Positions 11,660 to 23,169 of a DNA stretch of 64,000 nt are shown here, piece after piece. A model generated the notes under the pieces. It made no database searches. It saw only the letters and a list, made by a program, of their open reading frames with translations, and was not told the DNA's origin. The translations under genes were made by a program, and so were the position numbers. Origin of the DNA: Brachynemurus nebulosus (Eukaryota; Arthropoda; Insecta; Neuroptera; Myrmeleontidae). Position 1 is the stretch's first letter, and each line of letters begins with the position of its first letter. The stretch is taken from positions 171,217,498 through 171,281,497 of the forward strand of contig JAPWDM010000001.1 in the NCBI GenBank assembly GCA_035578155.1, written 5' to 3'.

Positions 11660-14600
11660 CGATTGCCGATTGAGAGTAAGCTGCAAGTGCAATACTTACC
11701 TTGCTCTAAAAATTTAAAAATTTTTTGTTCCTGATAAGTGGTAATGTTCTAAAAATTCAACATTCTTCCAAGTCACATGACTTATAAAAAAAAATTTTTA
11801 CCTTAAGGTAATTGGGACGTTTTGCTATACGTCTCAGCTAAATTTCATCGATTTTCATAAACAAAATCTAGATAAAATCAAAAGAAACCAAAATTTTTGA
11901 TTTTTCCAAAAAGTTTAAAATGGCAACAACTCCTGAACCACTGACCAAAATGTATCAAAATTCTACTCCTTTTAATGACCCATATATAAAATTATTTTAA
12001 GGTTGGGCTCCTTTCTCTAGCTTCAGTAGATCTGAAGATATTCATTAATTTAAACGCCAATGTTCATACAAAAAGTCCAGAATATTTCCATCCGTATTTT
12101 TAGTTTTCTAGGTCAAACTCCGTTGACATATGCTTAAATTGGTCTGATTACTTTTCCTTCTCATAGCTTAAAAACTTAGCTGTAGCTTCGCTATATAGCC
12201 TATACGGGCCGGGAAAGTCATCATTTATTTCTCAGATGGTTACAAAGAAGTTAAAAAAAAAGTCGAAACAATCTGTACTACCGCGATCCCGATATTTGTG
12301 TTAAATCAATTTAACAGTATATATTTTTGCAGAATTGTCCGCCAAATATTCTATTATTTGGTTCACAAGTCAACCTAGTACACGATATTCTATATGCAAC
12401 AATTTTACTAATCCTAAGTATCGTATGTAAAACGGTACCTACGTAATTTTGTAGGCACACCCTGTACACATATGTGCAGATATTAGTTGGATGTTCAATT
12501 TTGTTAATAACTAAATAATCCAAATGAATTAATTTATTATTAGCCGATCCATTCAATTTTACTAAAGACTGTACTTTGTATAAATCCGTTCATATATTAA
12601 ATTGGTATAAAGTAATTTGGTTTGTACAGTGAAATTGCTTAAACATTTAAACGATAATGCATTTTATTCATAGAAACCTCGATTATAACGACTTTCTGAT
12701 AGTAGCGTTGTAAACCCGATGCTGCTTCAATGAAAGTATATGAATTTTAAATTTACTCAACTACCTATAATAACTCAAATAGCTGAATTTCTATTCTGGA
12801 AATTCGCTAACATAACACCAATTTCAGAAATGGCCTAAAATCCTAGTGTAAAAGTAAGATAAATATATTTCTTCAAACACTTGAATTGTAAGTTATCAAG
12901 AATAAACTTATCGCAAATTAAAATTTGAAAAATTATATATTTCCTCCTAATAGCTGGGAAAGATTATATTCCAAGTCACTCCAACCCACTATAACACTAT
13001 TTTGAAAAAAATCGATTACCGTTTAGAAGTAGGCTATGACTCGTACCTTGCAATAAAATTTCAAAATTTTTCAATGGTAATAACAGGGAGAAGATTCTTT
13101 GAAAAAAAAGACGAAAAATTAAGAAAATTTTTGTAAGTCAGCTGACTTATGAAAATAATTTTGCCCTTAAAATATGTAACACCTTACGTACAAGTTTCGT
13201 CGATTTTCATAAACAAGTTCTGAAGAAAATCGGACAAAATAATTTTCCGATTTTTTCAAAAGAGTTAAATATGGAAATAACTCTAAAATCAAAATGTGTA
13301 CAAATTTTATTCCTTTTAATGCCCCATTCACAGAACCATTTTTAAACCTGGTTTCGTATTCTAGCCTGGAGATATTCATTGCTTTAGAACAACATACCTA
13401 TATTAAAGTCCCGAAAATTTCTATCCGGATTTTTGACTTTTCAGGCTTCTCAGGTCCTACCACGTTAAAATCCAATAAAAATCGCGCATGTTCAAATTGG
13501 TCTGATTTCGATACTTTCTCTTAAAACTATAGCTTGCTATAGTCTATTTCAGTGATTCTCAAACTTATTGGTCCGCGACCCCCCCCCCCTCTTGCATTTA
13601 AAAATTTCAGGAAAACCCCCAATATATGTAGAAATGAGTAGAAAATGCGTAGAAAATCGATATGTAATCTGTAATCAATTGTTTCTACGACTGCCTCAAA
13701 TAGTTTTTACGACCCCTACTTTGAGAATCGTTGGTCTATACTAGAGATGTCGATTTTAAATCGATTAATCGAAAATCGATTAATCGAAGCTTAAAAAATC
13801 GATTCTTTTTTCGATTTTTTTTCATTTGAATCGATTCATGAATCGATTATTAAAAGTAAGAGATCGATAACCGATTTTTTCCAAAAATAACTTCATTTTA
13901 ATAGTAGTAATTCTACAAAGAAACATGTGTTAAAATGAAACACCAAAAACTCTATTGTTATCACTTTTTACTCGTTATATCAACGAACCCCTCCTGTGGC
14001 TCTATATAAGTCAGACTATTAATACAAAGGGAAGAGACCACTTATCTGTGCAAACGACGATCCCTTTCCCACAAAAGCGACTTATTTAGAAAACATTTTT
14101 TTGTCAATTTGTTTGAAATTTTTGAATAAACTTGGTTTAATTCGTGGTATTCGTCCTACATATTCAATTGCCTTATTTTTTATAATTATAATTGAAAAGT
14201 TAACTCATTCATCGCCTTTACAAATATAATGTAAGGCGTTTTTACACGATATTACCGATATTACCTATATACTATCAAGTAAGTCCCTTAAACAAAAATT
14301 ATCAGCTAATTTTATTAAACTATTCAAAATTTCGACTTTTTCGATCGATCTCATAGAATCGATTTTTTTTTAGCCGATTTTCTTTTTGAATCTATTTTTT
14401 TTTTTATTGTTTAGATGCGCCACAGCTAAGGTGATATGCATCGTAATCGATTTTTTTGATTTCGATTTAAATCGATCCAAAAATCGATTTTTTTTTTGGA
14501 GAATCGACATCTCTAGTCTTTACTGTATAGTGTAGGGACGGGAGGGTTGGGGTATGGGGGATTCCCCAAACCCCCACCTAACTTCATCCATGGGAACAAA

Positions 14601-17600
14601 CAAATTTTTGAAGTATTACCAAATTCAACATTGAACTAAACAGGTTCAACTATAATTAATTCAAATACACTGTACTACCGACTTTATGCAAAATATTTAG
14701 ATCCTTGAATAGGTGTACATATTTGCCTTTAAATAGTATATATTGTGTAGATATTTCCAATCGAAATAAATAAAAGCTATTATTTTGTTATTTAACATTT
14801 CTGAGAACTTAGAATGTCTGTTTTTTCCCCCACCCGTCGATTTTCATTGTTCCAATATTTTAATTAAATCAACAAAAATTCAAATCAATCATTTTCATTG
14901 TTTTCCGAATCTTTTATTATTTGTTTCCCCATGAACACCTATACCCTAGCCAACTGGCCCACTCACCTTTTTACCAACAAGCGTGTTTGACTACGATAAA
15001 ATTACACTTCACATACCACTCCATAACATTATTACGTAAAATAATTTGCTTATTGGCTTTATTGTGTCTAAATTAAATGTAAATTAATAATGCTTTTAAT
15101 AGAACTGATTATTATTAAAAACCGAAACAATTGAATTCGTATATAAAAGTATAAAACAAAGAAATTTTATTCCATTTGTCCGATTCGGAACTATTCATTA
15201 TTCTAAATTTAAATTCTGATACTGTAAATGTTGTGAATTAAAAAATATAAAGAAACGAGGCCCCTTTTATTTTTTCCTTTAAAATTATTATTATAGTCCC
15301 ATAAATGTTGTAGAAATGAAACTACAAAGCTCGGAATTTTTGATGGTCCTGCGCCACTGATTGATTTCGCAAAATTAAAATGGTCTAAAAAAAGGGTCAA
15401 AGATTTTTTCCTAAAAAGAAAACCTATTGGTAACCCACTTCAATAATAAGACCAGCCGTGCACTAGCAATTTTTTTATGACGTCTAAAAGCAACTTTTAA
15501 ATCACCGAGTATAAAACGTATTGTTTTGTATTGAACCCAGCGCACTGGTGATTTTTAAATTGAGGCAACTAAAAAATTACATCATGTTCCATTTTATGAA
15601 TGAGAGAAAACTGTTGCCGATGATAATGGAACATGCATGTTCAGGTTAGTTGGAGCGCACTGGTGACTATTTAGTTGCTTATAACTATTTATTATGACAA
15701 ATTTTTATTCATTTTTGTGAAATTGAATCATGGCGTTGAATGTTGAAGATTTTATTAGTGAGATCGAGAAGTGACCAGCAATATATAATACAAAATTAAC
15801 AATACACCAACACCTCACTTTGCGTCGTTTCGTTTTGTGTTTTTTCGAAGTTGCGTCGCTGCTGAATTAGTACTAATTTTCACTGTGCATCGTTAGATTT
15901 TCGAAGTTGCGTTGTTTTGGGTTCAAGTCTTTAATTTTTTTTTTTTTTTGAAATTTGCTATAGAAAATCATAATTCACTTTGCGTTGTTTCAATTCGCGT
16001 CGTGTCTTTTTGGAACGTAACCACGACGCAAATTGAGGTACTCTGATAAAAATTTTAAAAAAAATTATAGGTTGAATTAGATATGAAAAAAATTTGTTGA
16101 GAATTGGGATGAACTTAATATTGCAAATTATCAAAAATTTTGACAATTAGTTATAAAATAATTAAAAAATTTATTTTTATCTTCCCTTTAATTTTGAAAT
16201 AATTTATAAAATTGACCGTTAAGAAGCCTCTGGCTCACTAATGGATGAATCCACAATCGTTTGCGTTTTTGTTTCTTTTTCCATAATTTCAGAGCGCAAA
16301 CACATGCAATTACTATGAGCAACTATTTAGTCAACTAGTGCGCGCTTGTAAAAACGAAAAGGCAACTTTTAAGTGATTAAACTATTCAGTTGCCTGTTGC
16401 AAAAGTTGCTAGTGCGCGGCTGGCCTAATAGAAGTATTGTTATAATTAACACAGATGAGACATCAAGCCTACATACAAAAAAGTGTGATCCGAAAGTTGC
16501 AATAAGTAGCAATTTATACTGCTTACCAATTAGTCGTCCATCGGCTCTTCAAGCGTACACATTCATTGTTAAGTCGTGGCCACAGTGGTGGCTGTTCATT
16601 GTTACATCATTAGTAGCAGGTACATGCGTATGGTTGTACGAGTATACGTATCCATTCCCACCTTGGACGACTCGCTACATACATACAGAGTATTACACAC
16701 ACAAACATCCATTACCTTACACATACCAACACAAACTCTAAATACGAATATAACCTCCCACCTCTCTGCCAAGTCTGATGACGTAAAATTCTGATTACAG
16801 TCGGAATACTAACTATCATAATAGTAGTTTAGCCCCTTGACTAGTAACAATAATAGTAATTTTCATAGAAATTAAGCCTCGCGTTTCCGATAATTTTCAT
16901 GCTTATTTACGATCATTTTGAGTCATATCTCAATATCTGATACAAAAAAGCAAAATTTTTTAAAAAGTTATTATTTTGTTATAAGAAATTTATCTCAAGG
17001 CGTCGTAAACCACCTTTATACCAAGCTCTATTTTTAATGGGAATAGTCATAAATCTCATAAACATATCAAAATCGGAGGATATACCATAGGCCGTTTCCT
17101 TGTCAAAGATTATTTATATAATTTTTGATATTTAATTTCAAAGTATATTAAAATTTTATAAAGTTTCTTTTTACAATTAGTTCTCTAACGTTGTCATTTT
17201 AACTAAAATTTCTGGAGGCTGGTTATCATTCTGCAATAAATTTAAATATATAAATTTTTGAACTAAGTACGTCTTAAAACTTTTTCCTTTCATCTAAAAG
17301 CTTGAAAATTGAATAATATTCAAAAATGATTTTAGAAAATAATATTTTTATTTTTTCTTTCTAAATACATATAAAGGGTATAAGGGAAGAACTTGATTAC
17401 TTCAGTTTTTTCCATTTTCAGTTTTTTATTCACTTATGCATGTGTTAGTACAATTTTTAAAAAAAAAATTCACCAAAATTAGGGTTCCGTAATCACTTTA
17501 AAGAAAATTATGAGAATGACAAACCAACTATAAGTATTCAAATTTCTTATATTTTATTCCAAAAATTCCAACTCTAGCCACTAACTATACCAAACCTTAA

Positions 17601-20600
17601 CTTAATACGTGTCCAGCTTGCACATAACAAATTTTTTACATTATTCTATTTACCTAAGGTACGTAAGGGTAATATGGCCACCATGGCCACCTTAAGGTTT
17701 GAAGCATTATAATTATCTGAAAACAAATAAAAGAGGGAAATAAATAATACCCCATTATTCTACGATTAATGGTTTATTAATGTTATAATAAATTAGGAAG
17801 ATTCAGTTTTTAATTTTTAGAAATTTTTGGTTTTTTAAAAAATGTGCAAAATGGACATATTTCCGTACATAGGTGAAAATATGGCCAACTCTAGCCACAT
17901 CAATATTATGTAAAATTTTAAGAAAATCAGCAGATTTATTTAAATAATTTAATGAAATAATTCTTTTAACAATATTATTAAAGAAAAATACTCAGTAAAT
18001 TATTATTAATCTTCGCAACTTGGGCATATGAGATCATCTTTATCTTCAGAAGTCAGACCAGGTATATCCACATCAGATTTTGGACCAAGTTTATCCACAT
18101 CAGATTTGGGACCAGGTTTATCCACATCAGATTCTTTCAACTGAAACATTTGTTTTATTACCTCCTGGACCACAGTGTCCATATTAGCAGGTTAGAATCT
18201 GTTGTTAAAAAATCCACTGTATCAAAAAAATATCCGTGTTTCATAAAAAAATACTTTCCATATCAGAACTAGAATTAAAAATGCAACGTACTTACCTTTA
18301 TTTCAATGCCACAATTATTTAACATAAAGTTTACGTGCTGAATCTCTTTGAAGTAAAATTTATAAACAGGTATATAACCTCACACGCGAATAACGTTTTC
18401 TCTTTTTAAAAATCCCACAGACGACATACAGCGACCCTGCCTTGTAGAGTGATATTGCTTACTGTTCAGTTGAGACTAACAGTGTTATCTATAATTAGTT
18501 CCTCGTAGTTTCGGAGTTATAAGAAAGTAGCCATATTAACTGACTGACCATATTACCCTTACGTACCTTATACGTACCTTAGTGTTCCGTGGTTATGACT
18601 ACGGAACACTAAAATGTCGTATGTTAGTAAAATAATTAGTAATGGTTATTAAATTCTTTTTCGTTCTCCTCATACGTAGTTTTTTTCCTTAATCAGTAAT
18701 CAAGCAAATTTGTTCTTTTTCTACCCAAGAATTATGTACATACTGAATCTACGTAAATCAAAAACTTAAATTTACCAGATTCTAAAATTTAGATCTACGT
18801 TGATCAACCATGGATAAATCCAATTCATTGTTTGATAATAATCACATTGATCGAAACAAGTCGTAAGAGCTTCCAAAATGATGTGTTTTGCAAAGTAAAA
18901 GTGTTTATTATTTATTAATAGTGGAAAATTAGTTTAAAAATTTCTTTTCTCTTTTTCCAGCCATGGTTATTTGAAAAAATACAGTTACACGATACTTGTG
19001 GCGTCAATAATCTACATGGTATACCTGGTATATTAGCCGGCTTAGTGGGTATACTTATGGCAGCCATTGCCAATGAAGAAACTTATGATGATGCACAAAT
19101 GTACAGTATATACCCAGCAAGAGCATCCGTTCAAAATACGATTTCAGATACTACGGCAAGCGATCCAACAGTGCAAATAACTGAAAATCAGAATGGATTA
19201 GGACGAACTGCATCAGAACAAGCTTTGTACCAATTAATTGCACTAGGTGTCACCCTTGGAATTGCTATCATTAGTGGTTTTATTTCAGGTACTTAATGTG
19301 GGTTTTGTTATAAGCAGGGCTGGGAAAAATGGTTTATAGAAACCATTTAAAATAGAAAATGGAAAATGGTTTAATAAAATGCATTTAAAATACAAAATGG
19401 AAAATGGTTTTGCTAAACATATTTAAAATTGAAAATAGAAAATAGTTATTTAAAATGGATTACAAAATGCAATGCTTTTTTTACTTTAAATTTATTCTAT
19501 AAATTTTTTATAATTATTTAGATTATAATTTAAAAAAAAAGTTAAGATAATATCAAAGATACTGAAATTAGATAAAGGCAGTCTTTTGAGAAAATTTTAT
19601 AAGTTGGCATGATATGAAAACGAAGCTTAACTCTTCAAATATTGTTACTTAAAAATATTATAAAATTTAATTCGGCCTTGACGTATTTAAACCTTGACGA
19701 CGCTACGACTGCAACTTCTAAATAAAATTACAGAAATCATCTACTCGAAATACAAAAACATTTCTTATCGATGTGTCTTAAAGGTAGTAGTACACAACTT
19801 GAGTCAGAAAAGTTTGACTTAAGGGAACCGCAACTCTAGTAACAAATTTAACTCAAGTGACATTGCAAGTCGAGTTATAAAAAATTTGAGTCAATTAAAT
19901 CAACTTACATTTAACTTACAATTTGTTAGACTTCAAGTCGTTCAATTCAAGTTCTATAATTAATATTGTATACGCATAAATTTGAGTATACATGCATTTT
20001 CATTTTAAATGTAAAATGGATTCAAATTTCCATTTTAAATACAAAATGGCAAATGGTTTGACCGAACTAATTTAAAATAGAAAATGCAAAATGCCATTTT
20101 GTATTTTAAATACATATTTAAAATGAAATCATTTTAAATAGTTCCCAGCCCTGGTTATAAGTCAATTTTCAAAGTTTTATTCTTAAGGACTTTTACGTAT
20201 ACTACTTTAATTAGGAACGTTCATTAATCAAACGACATGTGGTAAAATAAATGAGTTGAATGAGTATGCATTTTTGGATCAAATATTCTGGGAAATGCCT
20301 GACAACGATTTGGAAAAGTTCCAACCTAAATCAGTTATTTTTCAAAAAAAGTCGACAACTGCTATTGAAAATTTAATGAAAACACCTTAAGTAATCTTAT
20401 TTAACACATAGACCGTTATAAGGAATTATGACGAAATGACCAACTGATACACTGTTTCACCAATACACCAACTAATACACCAATACATAAAAAAAACTGT
20501 AGCTCGCTCTCTGTCTAAGCAAACAGATGCGATAGATCCGATAGCTACCACAGGTCTACTGCACAATACGTAATGTATTATAGAGCACATTGCACCGTTC

Positions 20601-22501
20601 TACTACCTACAGTGACTAGACAGAGAGCGAGCTATATTTGTATACCTTTTTGGTGTACACTGTACGCTTTAATACAAAATTGTAAACGTGGTTCAGCATT
20701 GTGTCGCAGTTAGGCAGGTTTCACTTGACATCGTACAGCGTCCATAACCGCCAACGTCTTAATAACACACTTGATCGTTCTTTTTGTAAGCCCATCAGAA
20801 ATTTTTTTAATGTACAATTGCACGTTTGAATCTTATGTTAAAATTAGTTACTCGTATATATTAGAAAACACCATTGACTTAAAGGATTATACTACTCACA
20901 AGTAACACTACCCAACTGACACTCTCCGATTTGAATGAAATTTAGCATATTTATTAAGCATCGAAAAATATTAAAGACGTGTTTTTTTGTTTCGGCTGAG
21001 TACGCTGTTTAGGGGTAGAAAACACCCCTCAACCCCTGACGGTGGAAACAATTACGGTTAATTATTTCTGAAATGATACATTTTCTGAAAAAAGTGCTTA
21101 GGACCAAAGTTGTAGAGTTCAAAATGATGCACTTGATGGTGACCTTGAAGTCGACCTTGAGGTCAATTTTCAAGGTCAATTAAATTTGAAAGTAATTAAC
21201 CGTTGTCGGACTTTATTCAATATCCGGTATCTATCATCACTAGAGTGAGGACATTAATCCGCACAAACGGTGTGACCAGTTTTTTATATCGGGTTCTAGC
21301 ATACACTACGTCGTTAAAATTATGGGGACATCTTAACCCAGAGGAGGGGGGGGGGGCATCCACACTTTTGACACAACAGTGTACCACAACATTAACTACA
21401 GTACCGCGTCAAAATCATGGGAACCCCCCTTTGAAGTCAATTTTCAAGGTCAATTAAATTTGGAAGTAATTGACCGTTGTTGGACTTTATTCATATCCTG
21501 TATCTGTATTCACTAGAGTAAGGACATTGGTCCACACAAACGGCATACCCATTTTTTATAACGGATTCGAGCACACACCCTACGTCATTAAAAGTAACCC
21601 AAAGAGGGAGGTGCCCCCCTCTTTGGGGGGCACCCCAAAAGTATTGATTTTTTTTAAATCAAGCAATCAATTTCTTTTTATCTTTTTTGATAAAAAATCA
21701 ATCTTAAATTATTTTAATAAATGTAATTTATTATTTATCTATCGTAAAAAGCGTTGGTACTTCGATAGACAATCTATCTAGAAAGCTTACGTTGCCCACC
21801 AGTTTAAAATACGTGGTTTCAAGAAAAACGCGCATAAAACGCGTACAAAACGCGTCAATACGTAATTACGTTTCTTATGGAAAATATTGAAAATATCAGT
21901 TAGCTGATTTTTTTAGTTTCATTCTGTTATGTCGGAATTATAGGTATTGCATTTCTTCTAAGCTTTACTAGGGATGGAGCGAGCTTTTCAAACACTTTGG
22001 AATACTTGAAAGCTCCTCGGAAAATAAGCTGCAAAAATTTTCAATAATTTTTTCCACCTGTAAGTTTTTTGAAATATTATTTGTAGATAGTTTGTGCCTC
22101 ATTTAAGTCAATAAAAAAAAAATATCATGAGTAGTATAAGCCGTTAAATATTCACTTTCAATAGTTTTTATTTTTATTTTTGCTAATGCATTTTTTCACT
22201 ATATTTACACAAAAATCACACATTACAAAAATTCGTCCTATTAGTAAACACAATAATATTATCATCGACACATTAATGTAATAATAATTTTAAAACTAAA
22301 GTACTAATGTGTAAAGTGTAACTAACATAACAATCATTATTTTCAGGTTTTCTGATGGATAAAATATTTGTAAAGAAAATTCCAATCGAACATCAGTATC
22401 AAGATTCATATCATTTTGACCTACCTGATACCGAAGACCATTGTCTACGAATTAATTTTACTAACACAAGTACAAGTGAAACGCACGGTGTTTGTAGATA
22501 G
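10932..22501 (+). CDS. Rh50: Rh-type ammonium transporter (3' half, with two alternative last exons)
   Basis: Product: polytopic membrane channel of the Amt/Mep/Rh family that conducts ammonia/ammonium. Exons seen: 10932-11233 (enters with two bases of a split codon, exits phase 0), 18961-19288 (phase 0 in, phase 1 out), then either 20215-20390 or 22347-22501. The first exon gives GTIFLWIFWPSFNAGG, the family's TM7 region, then NGTLAGGVAIGC, a further membrane helix. The second carries DTCGVNNLHGIPG, whose His is the second pore 'twin histidine' of Rh proteins, and the last helix (QALYQLIALGVTLGIAII). Roughly the first 225 residues, including the first pore His, are not found in the window and are presumed to lie upstream. 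The 7.7-kb intron is packed with transposons. The polyA signal AATAAA at 22553-22558 follows the distal last exon. Confidence 0.92.
11560..12160 (+). repeat. Degraded dispersed repeat R1, copy 1
   Basis: This segment matches 12950-13520 in the same order and orientation at low identity. Shared landmarks are an A-run followed by CGATTGCCGATT / CGATTACCGTTT, the AAAATTTTT tract, AAAATGGCAACAACTC / AATATGGAAATAACTC, and CCTTTTAATGACCC / CCTTTTAATGCCCC. A shorter relative is at 34765-34930. A poly-A run occupies 11629-11658. No coding frame is preserved. Confidence 0.6.
12950..13520 (+). repeat. Degraded dispersed repeat R1, copy 2
   Basis: Diverged partner of the R1 copy at 11560-12160, about 1.39 kb downstream in the Rh intron. 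It abuts the target site of the hAT element that begins at 13550. Confidence 0.6.
13550..13733. mobile_element. hAT MITE with 8-bp target duplication
   Basis: 184-bp element. The left end CAGTGATTCTCAAACTT matches the reverse complement of the right end ACTTTGAGAATCGTTG, with the hAT-typical start CAGTG and a GGTCCGCGACCCCC core. The 8-bp flanks are GTCTATTT (13542-13549) and GTCTATAC (13734-13741), agreeing at 6 of 8 positions. Confidence 0.85.
13742..14515. mobile_element. hAT-like element (ATCGATT-rich), abutting the previous one
   Basis: 774-bp element bounded by TAGAGATGTCGATT and its reverse complement AATCGACATCTCTA. Flanks are GTCTATAC (13734-13741) and GTCTTTAC (14516-14523), agreeing at 7 of 8. 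Subterminal regions are dense in ATCGATT motifs on both strands. The interior (13900-14300) has no transposase frame. A relative with similar ends and the same motif density is at 50950-51393. Confidence 0.8.
14524..15449. other. Intron sequence without a recognised feature
   Basis: AT-rich Rh intron sequence between two transposons; nothing convincing on either strand. Confidence 0.6.
15450..16425. mobile_element. PIF/Harbinger-derived element with TAA target duplication
   Basis: 976-bp element with ends GACCAGCCGTGCACTAGCAA and, reverse-complemented from the right, GGCCAGCCGCGCACTAGCAA. Flanks are TAA at 15447-15449 and 16426-16428. The motif AGTTGCCTTTT/AAAAGCAACTTTTAA recurs in the subterminal regions. 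The interior carries a broken MADF-like reading frame at 15730, tying the element to PIF/Harbinger, whose second protein often has a Myb/MADF domain. Confidence 0.85.
15730..15800 (+). pseudogene. MADF-domain protein start, interrupted by a stop
   Basis: The frame begins MALNVEDFISEIEK and meets TGA at 15772-15774; past the stop it continues PAIYNTKL. In MADF domains this place reads roughly FIxxVExRPAIxD, so the stop sits where an Arg codon is expected, consistent with a CGA-to-TGA change. The rest of the domain is lost. It lies inside the TAA-flanked element and probably represents its DNA-binding accessory protein. Confidence 0.55.
17656..18569. mobile_element. TIR transposon relic (~0.9 kb)
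   Basis: The left end AAGGTACGTAAGGGTAATAT and the right end (reverse complement nearly identical over about 25 bp) bound a 914-bp segment. It contains a small - strand reading frame at 18006-18182. The target duplication is not clear. The family is likely Tc1/mariner or pogo by general appearance, which is inference. It lies in the Rh intron, about 390 bp before the exon at 18961. Confidence 0.7.
18006..18182 (-). pseudogene. 58-aa C-terminal transposase-like remnant with 9-aa repeats
   Basis: The frame MDTVVQEVIKQMFQLKE leads into three near-identical 9-residue repeats (SDVDKPGPK, SDVDKLGPK, SDVDIPGLT; 27-bp units at DNA level) and ends DDLICPSCED-stop. A C-terminal acidic-aromatic/CxxC tail is seen in pogo/Tigger- and PIF-type transposases, so I read this as the last part of the element's transposase. 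No upstream catalytic region remains in the element. Confidence 0.5.
19315..20153. mobile_element. hAT MITE with perfect 8-bp target duplication
   Basis: 839-bp element bounded by CAGGGCTGGGAAAAA and TTCCCAGCCCTG, flanked by identical GTTATAAG at 19307-19314 and 20154-20161. The interior is largely repeats of AAAATGGAAAATGGTTT and complementary TTTAAATACAAAATGG motifs; no transposase. It starts 26 bp after the 5' splice site of the Rh exon ending at 19288 and stops 61 bp before last exon A. Confidence 0.95.
20215..20390 (+). CDS. Rh50: Rh transporter alternative last exon A
   Basis: The acceptor TTTAATTAG is followed by a frame that fits the phase-1 exit of the exon ending at 19288. It encodes about 58 cytosolic C-terminal residues including the stretch LDQIFWEMPDN, which resembles the '(D)xIYWEMP' segment in the tail of vertebrate RhBG/RhCG, and stops at 20388-20390. 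It lies only 61 bp downstream of a hAT insertion. Choosing this exon excludes exon B at 22347. Confidence 0.8.
20391..21150. other. Stretch between Rh last exons; small inverted repeat
   Basis: TAGCTCGCTCTCTGTCTAA (about 20501) and TTGACTAGACAGAGAGCGAG-like sequence (about 20613) form an inverted pair, probably a small MITE of about 140 bp. Nothing else recognised. Confidence 0.5.
21150..21610 (+). repeat. Tandem duplication, 274-bp period
   Basis: GTCAATTTTCAAGGTCAATT occurs at 21162 and 21436, followed in both copies by a diverged stretch ending in CACACAAACGGCATACCCA-type sequence and TTTTTTATA. The two short open frames here (21203 and 21470) are the same repeat read twice, not genes. 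Another segment, ACCGCGTCAAAATCATGGGA, resembles the tandem repeat at 59975-60385. Confidence 0.75.
22347..22501 (+). CDS. Rh50: Rh transporter alternative last exon B
   Basis: The acceptor ATTATTTTCAG is followed by a frame beginning GFLMDKIFVKKIP, again entering in phase 1. It completes the last membrane helix in the usual family manner, then gives a tail with HFDLPDTEDH and a stop at 22499-22501. An AATAAA signal lies 52 bp after the stop. Because exons A and B accept the same phase and each ends in its own stop, they are alternative termini of one protein. Confidence 0.8.
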
Positions 22502-22967
22502 ATTTGTGGTAAAATATAATGTAAAGACATTTTGTAAAATTTCAAAAAGCTCAATAAAGTAATATATACATATATAGCTACAAAATAAATTTATTTTTGA
22601 GTTATTTTTACTTGGTGTAATAAAATTGGTTGTCGTAATATTGTTATTTTAAGAAGCTGACTTTATTTCAAAAACAGTCTTCGTGCTTGAGCAGTAGCTT
22701 AAGTAAATCCATCTGTCTCCGATTAATTCTGATTTGATGGTAATTTAACATTTTTAAGAAGTTGTCAATTCATTACAAATAAAATTCTAAACCTTTTAAA
22801 ATTATTTAATTTTTTACCGATGAAGTCTGTAAATAATAGGCTTATTGGTATTACGTGTCCGTTAGGAAAATTGTTATTGGAAGTGGAACCCTTCCTTCGC
22901 TTAAATGTTTTATAATTAAAAAAACTTTTAATTGTTCATTAATTCATAACTTATTAACAATAATTAT

Positions 22968-23123
22968 GTAAATAATAAAAAAATATTTTACTTCGCAAAA
23001 ATATCACTTTTAATTTGAAACTATGAGAATATTGTTTCGAACCGTCAGTTCATTTTCAATACTGTTACAGTTTCAAAATAAAAGTGGTATTTTTGCGAAG
23101 CAAAATATTTGTTTATTATTTAC
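22968..23123. mobile_element. Foldback MITE, family F1 copy 2
   Basis: Inverted arms headed by GTAAATAATAAAAAAATATT and closed by its complement, with the core TTGTTTCGAACCGTCAG. It corresponds to 9022-9203 and shares the same roughly 40-bp flank downstream of the right arm. Confidence 0.75.
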
Positions 23124-23169
23124 AAATATGGAATACCATAAAGTAACACTCAAATCTATTAATATAATA

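Noticed and set aside
16373..16794. Two overlapping + strand ORFs of 72-122 aa
   Set aside because: They start inside a Harbinger element's right end and run through unique low-complexity sequence; no family resemblance and no splice context.
21203..21781. Two tandem ORFs of 84 and 103 aa
   Set aside because: They are the two units of the 274-bp duplication translated, with no conserved protein reading between them.
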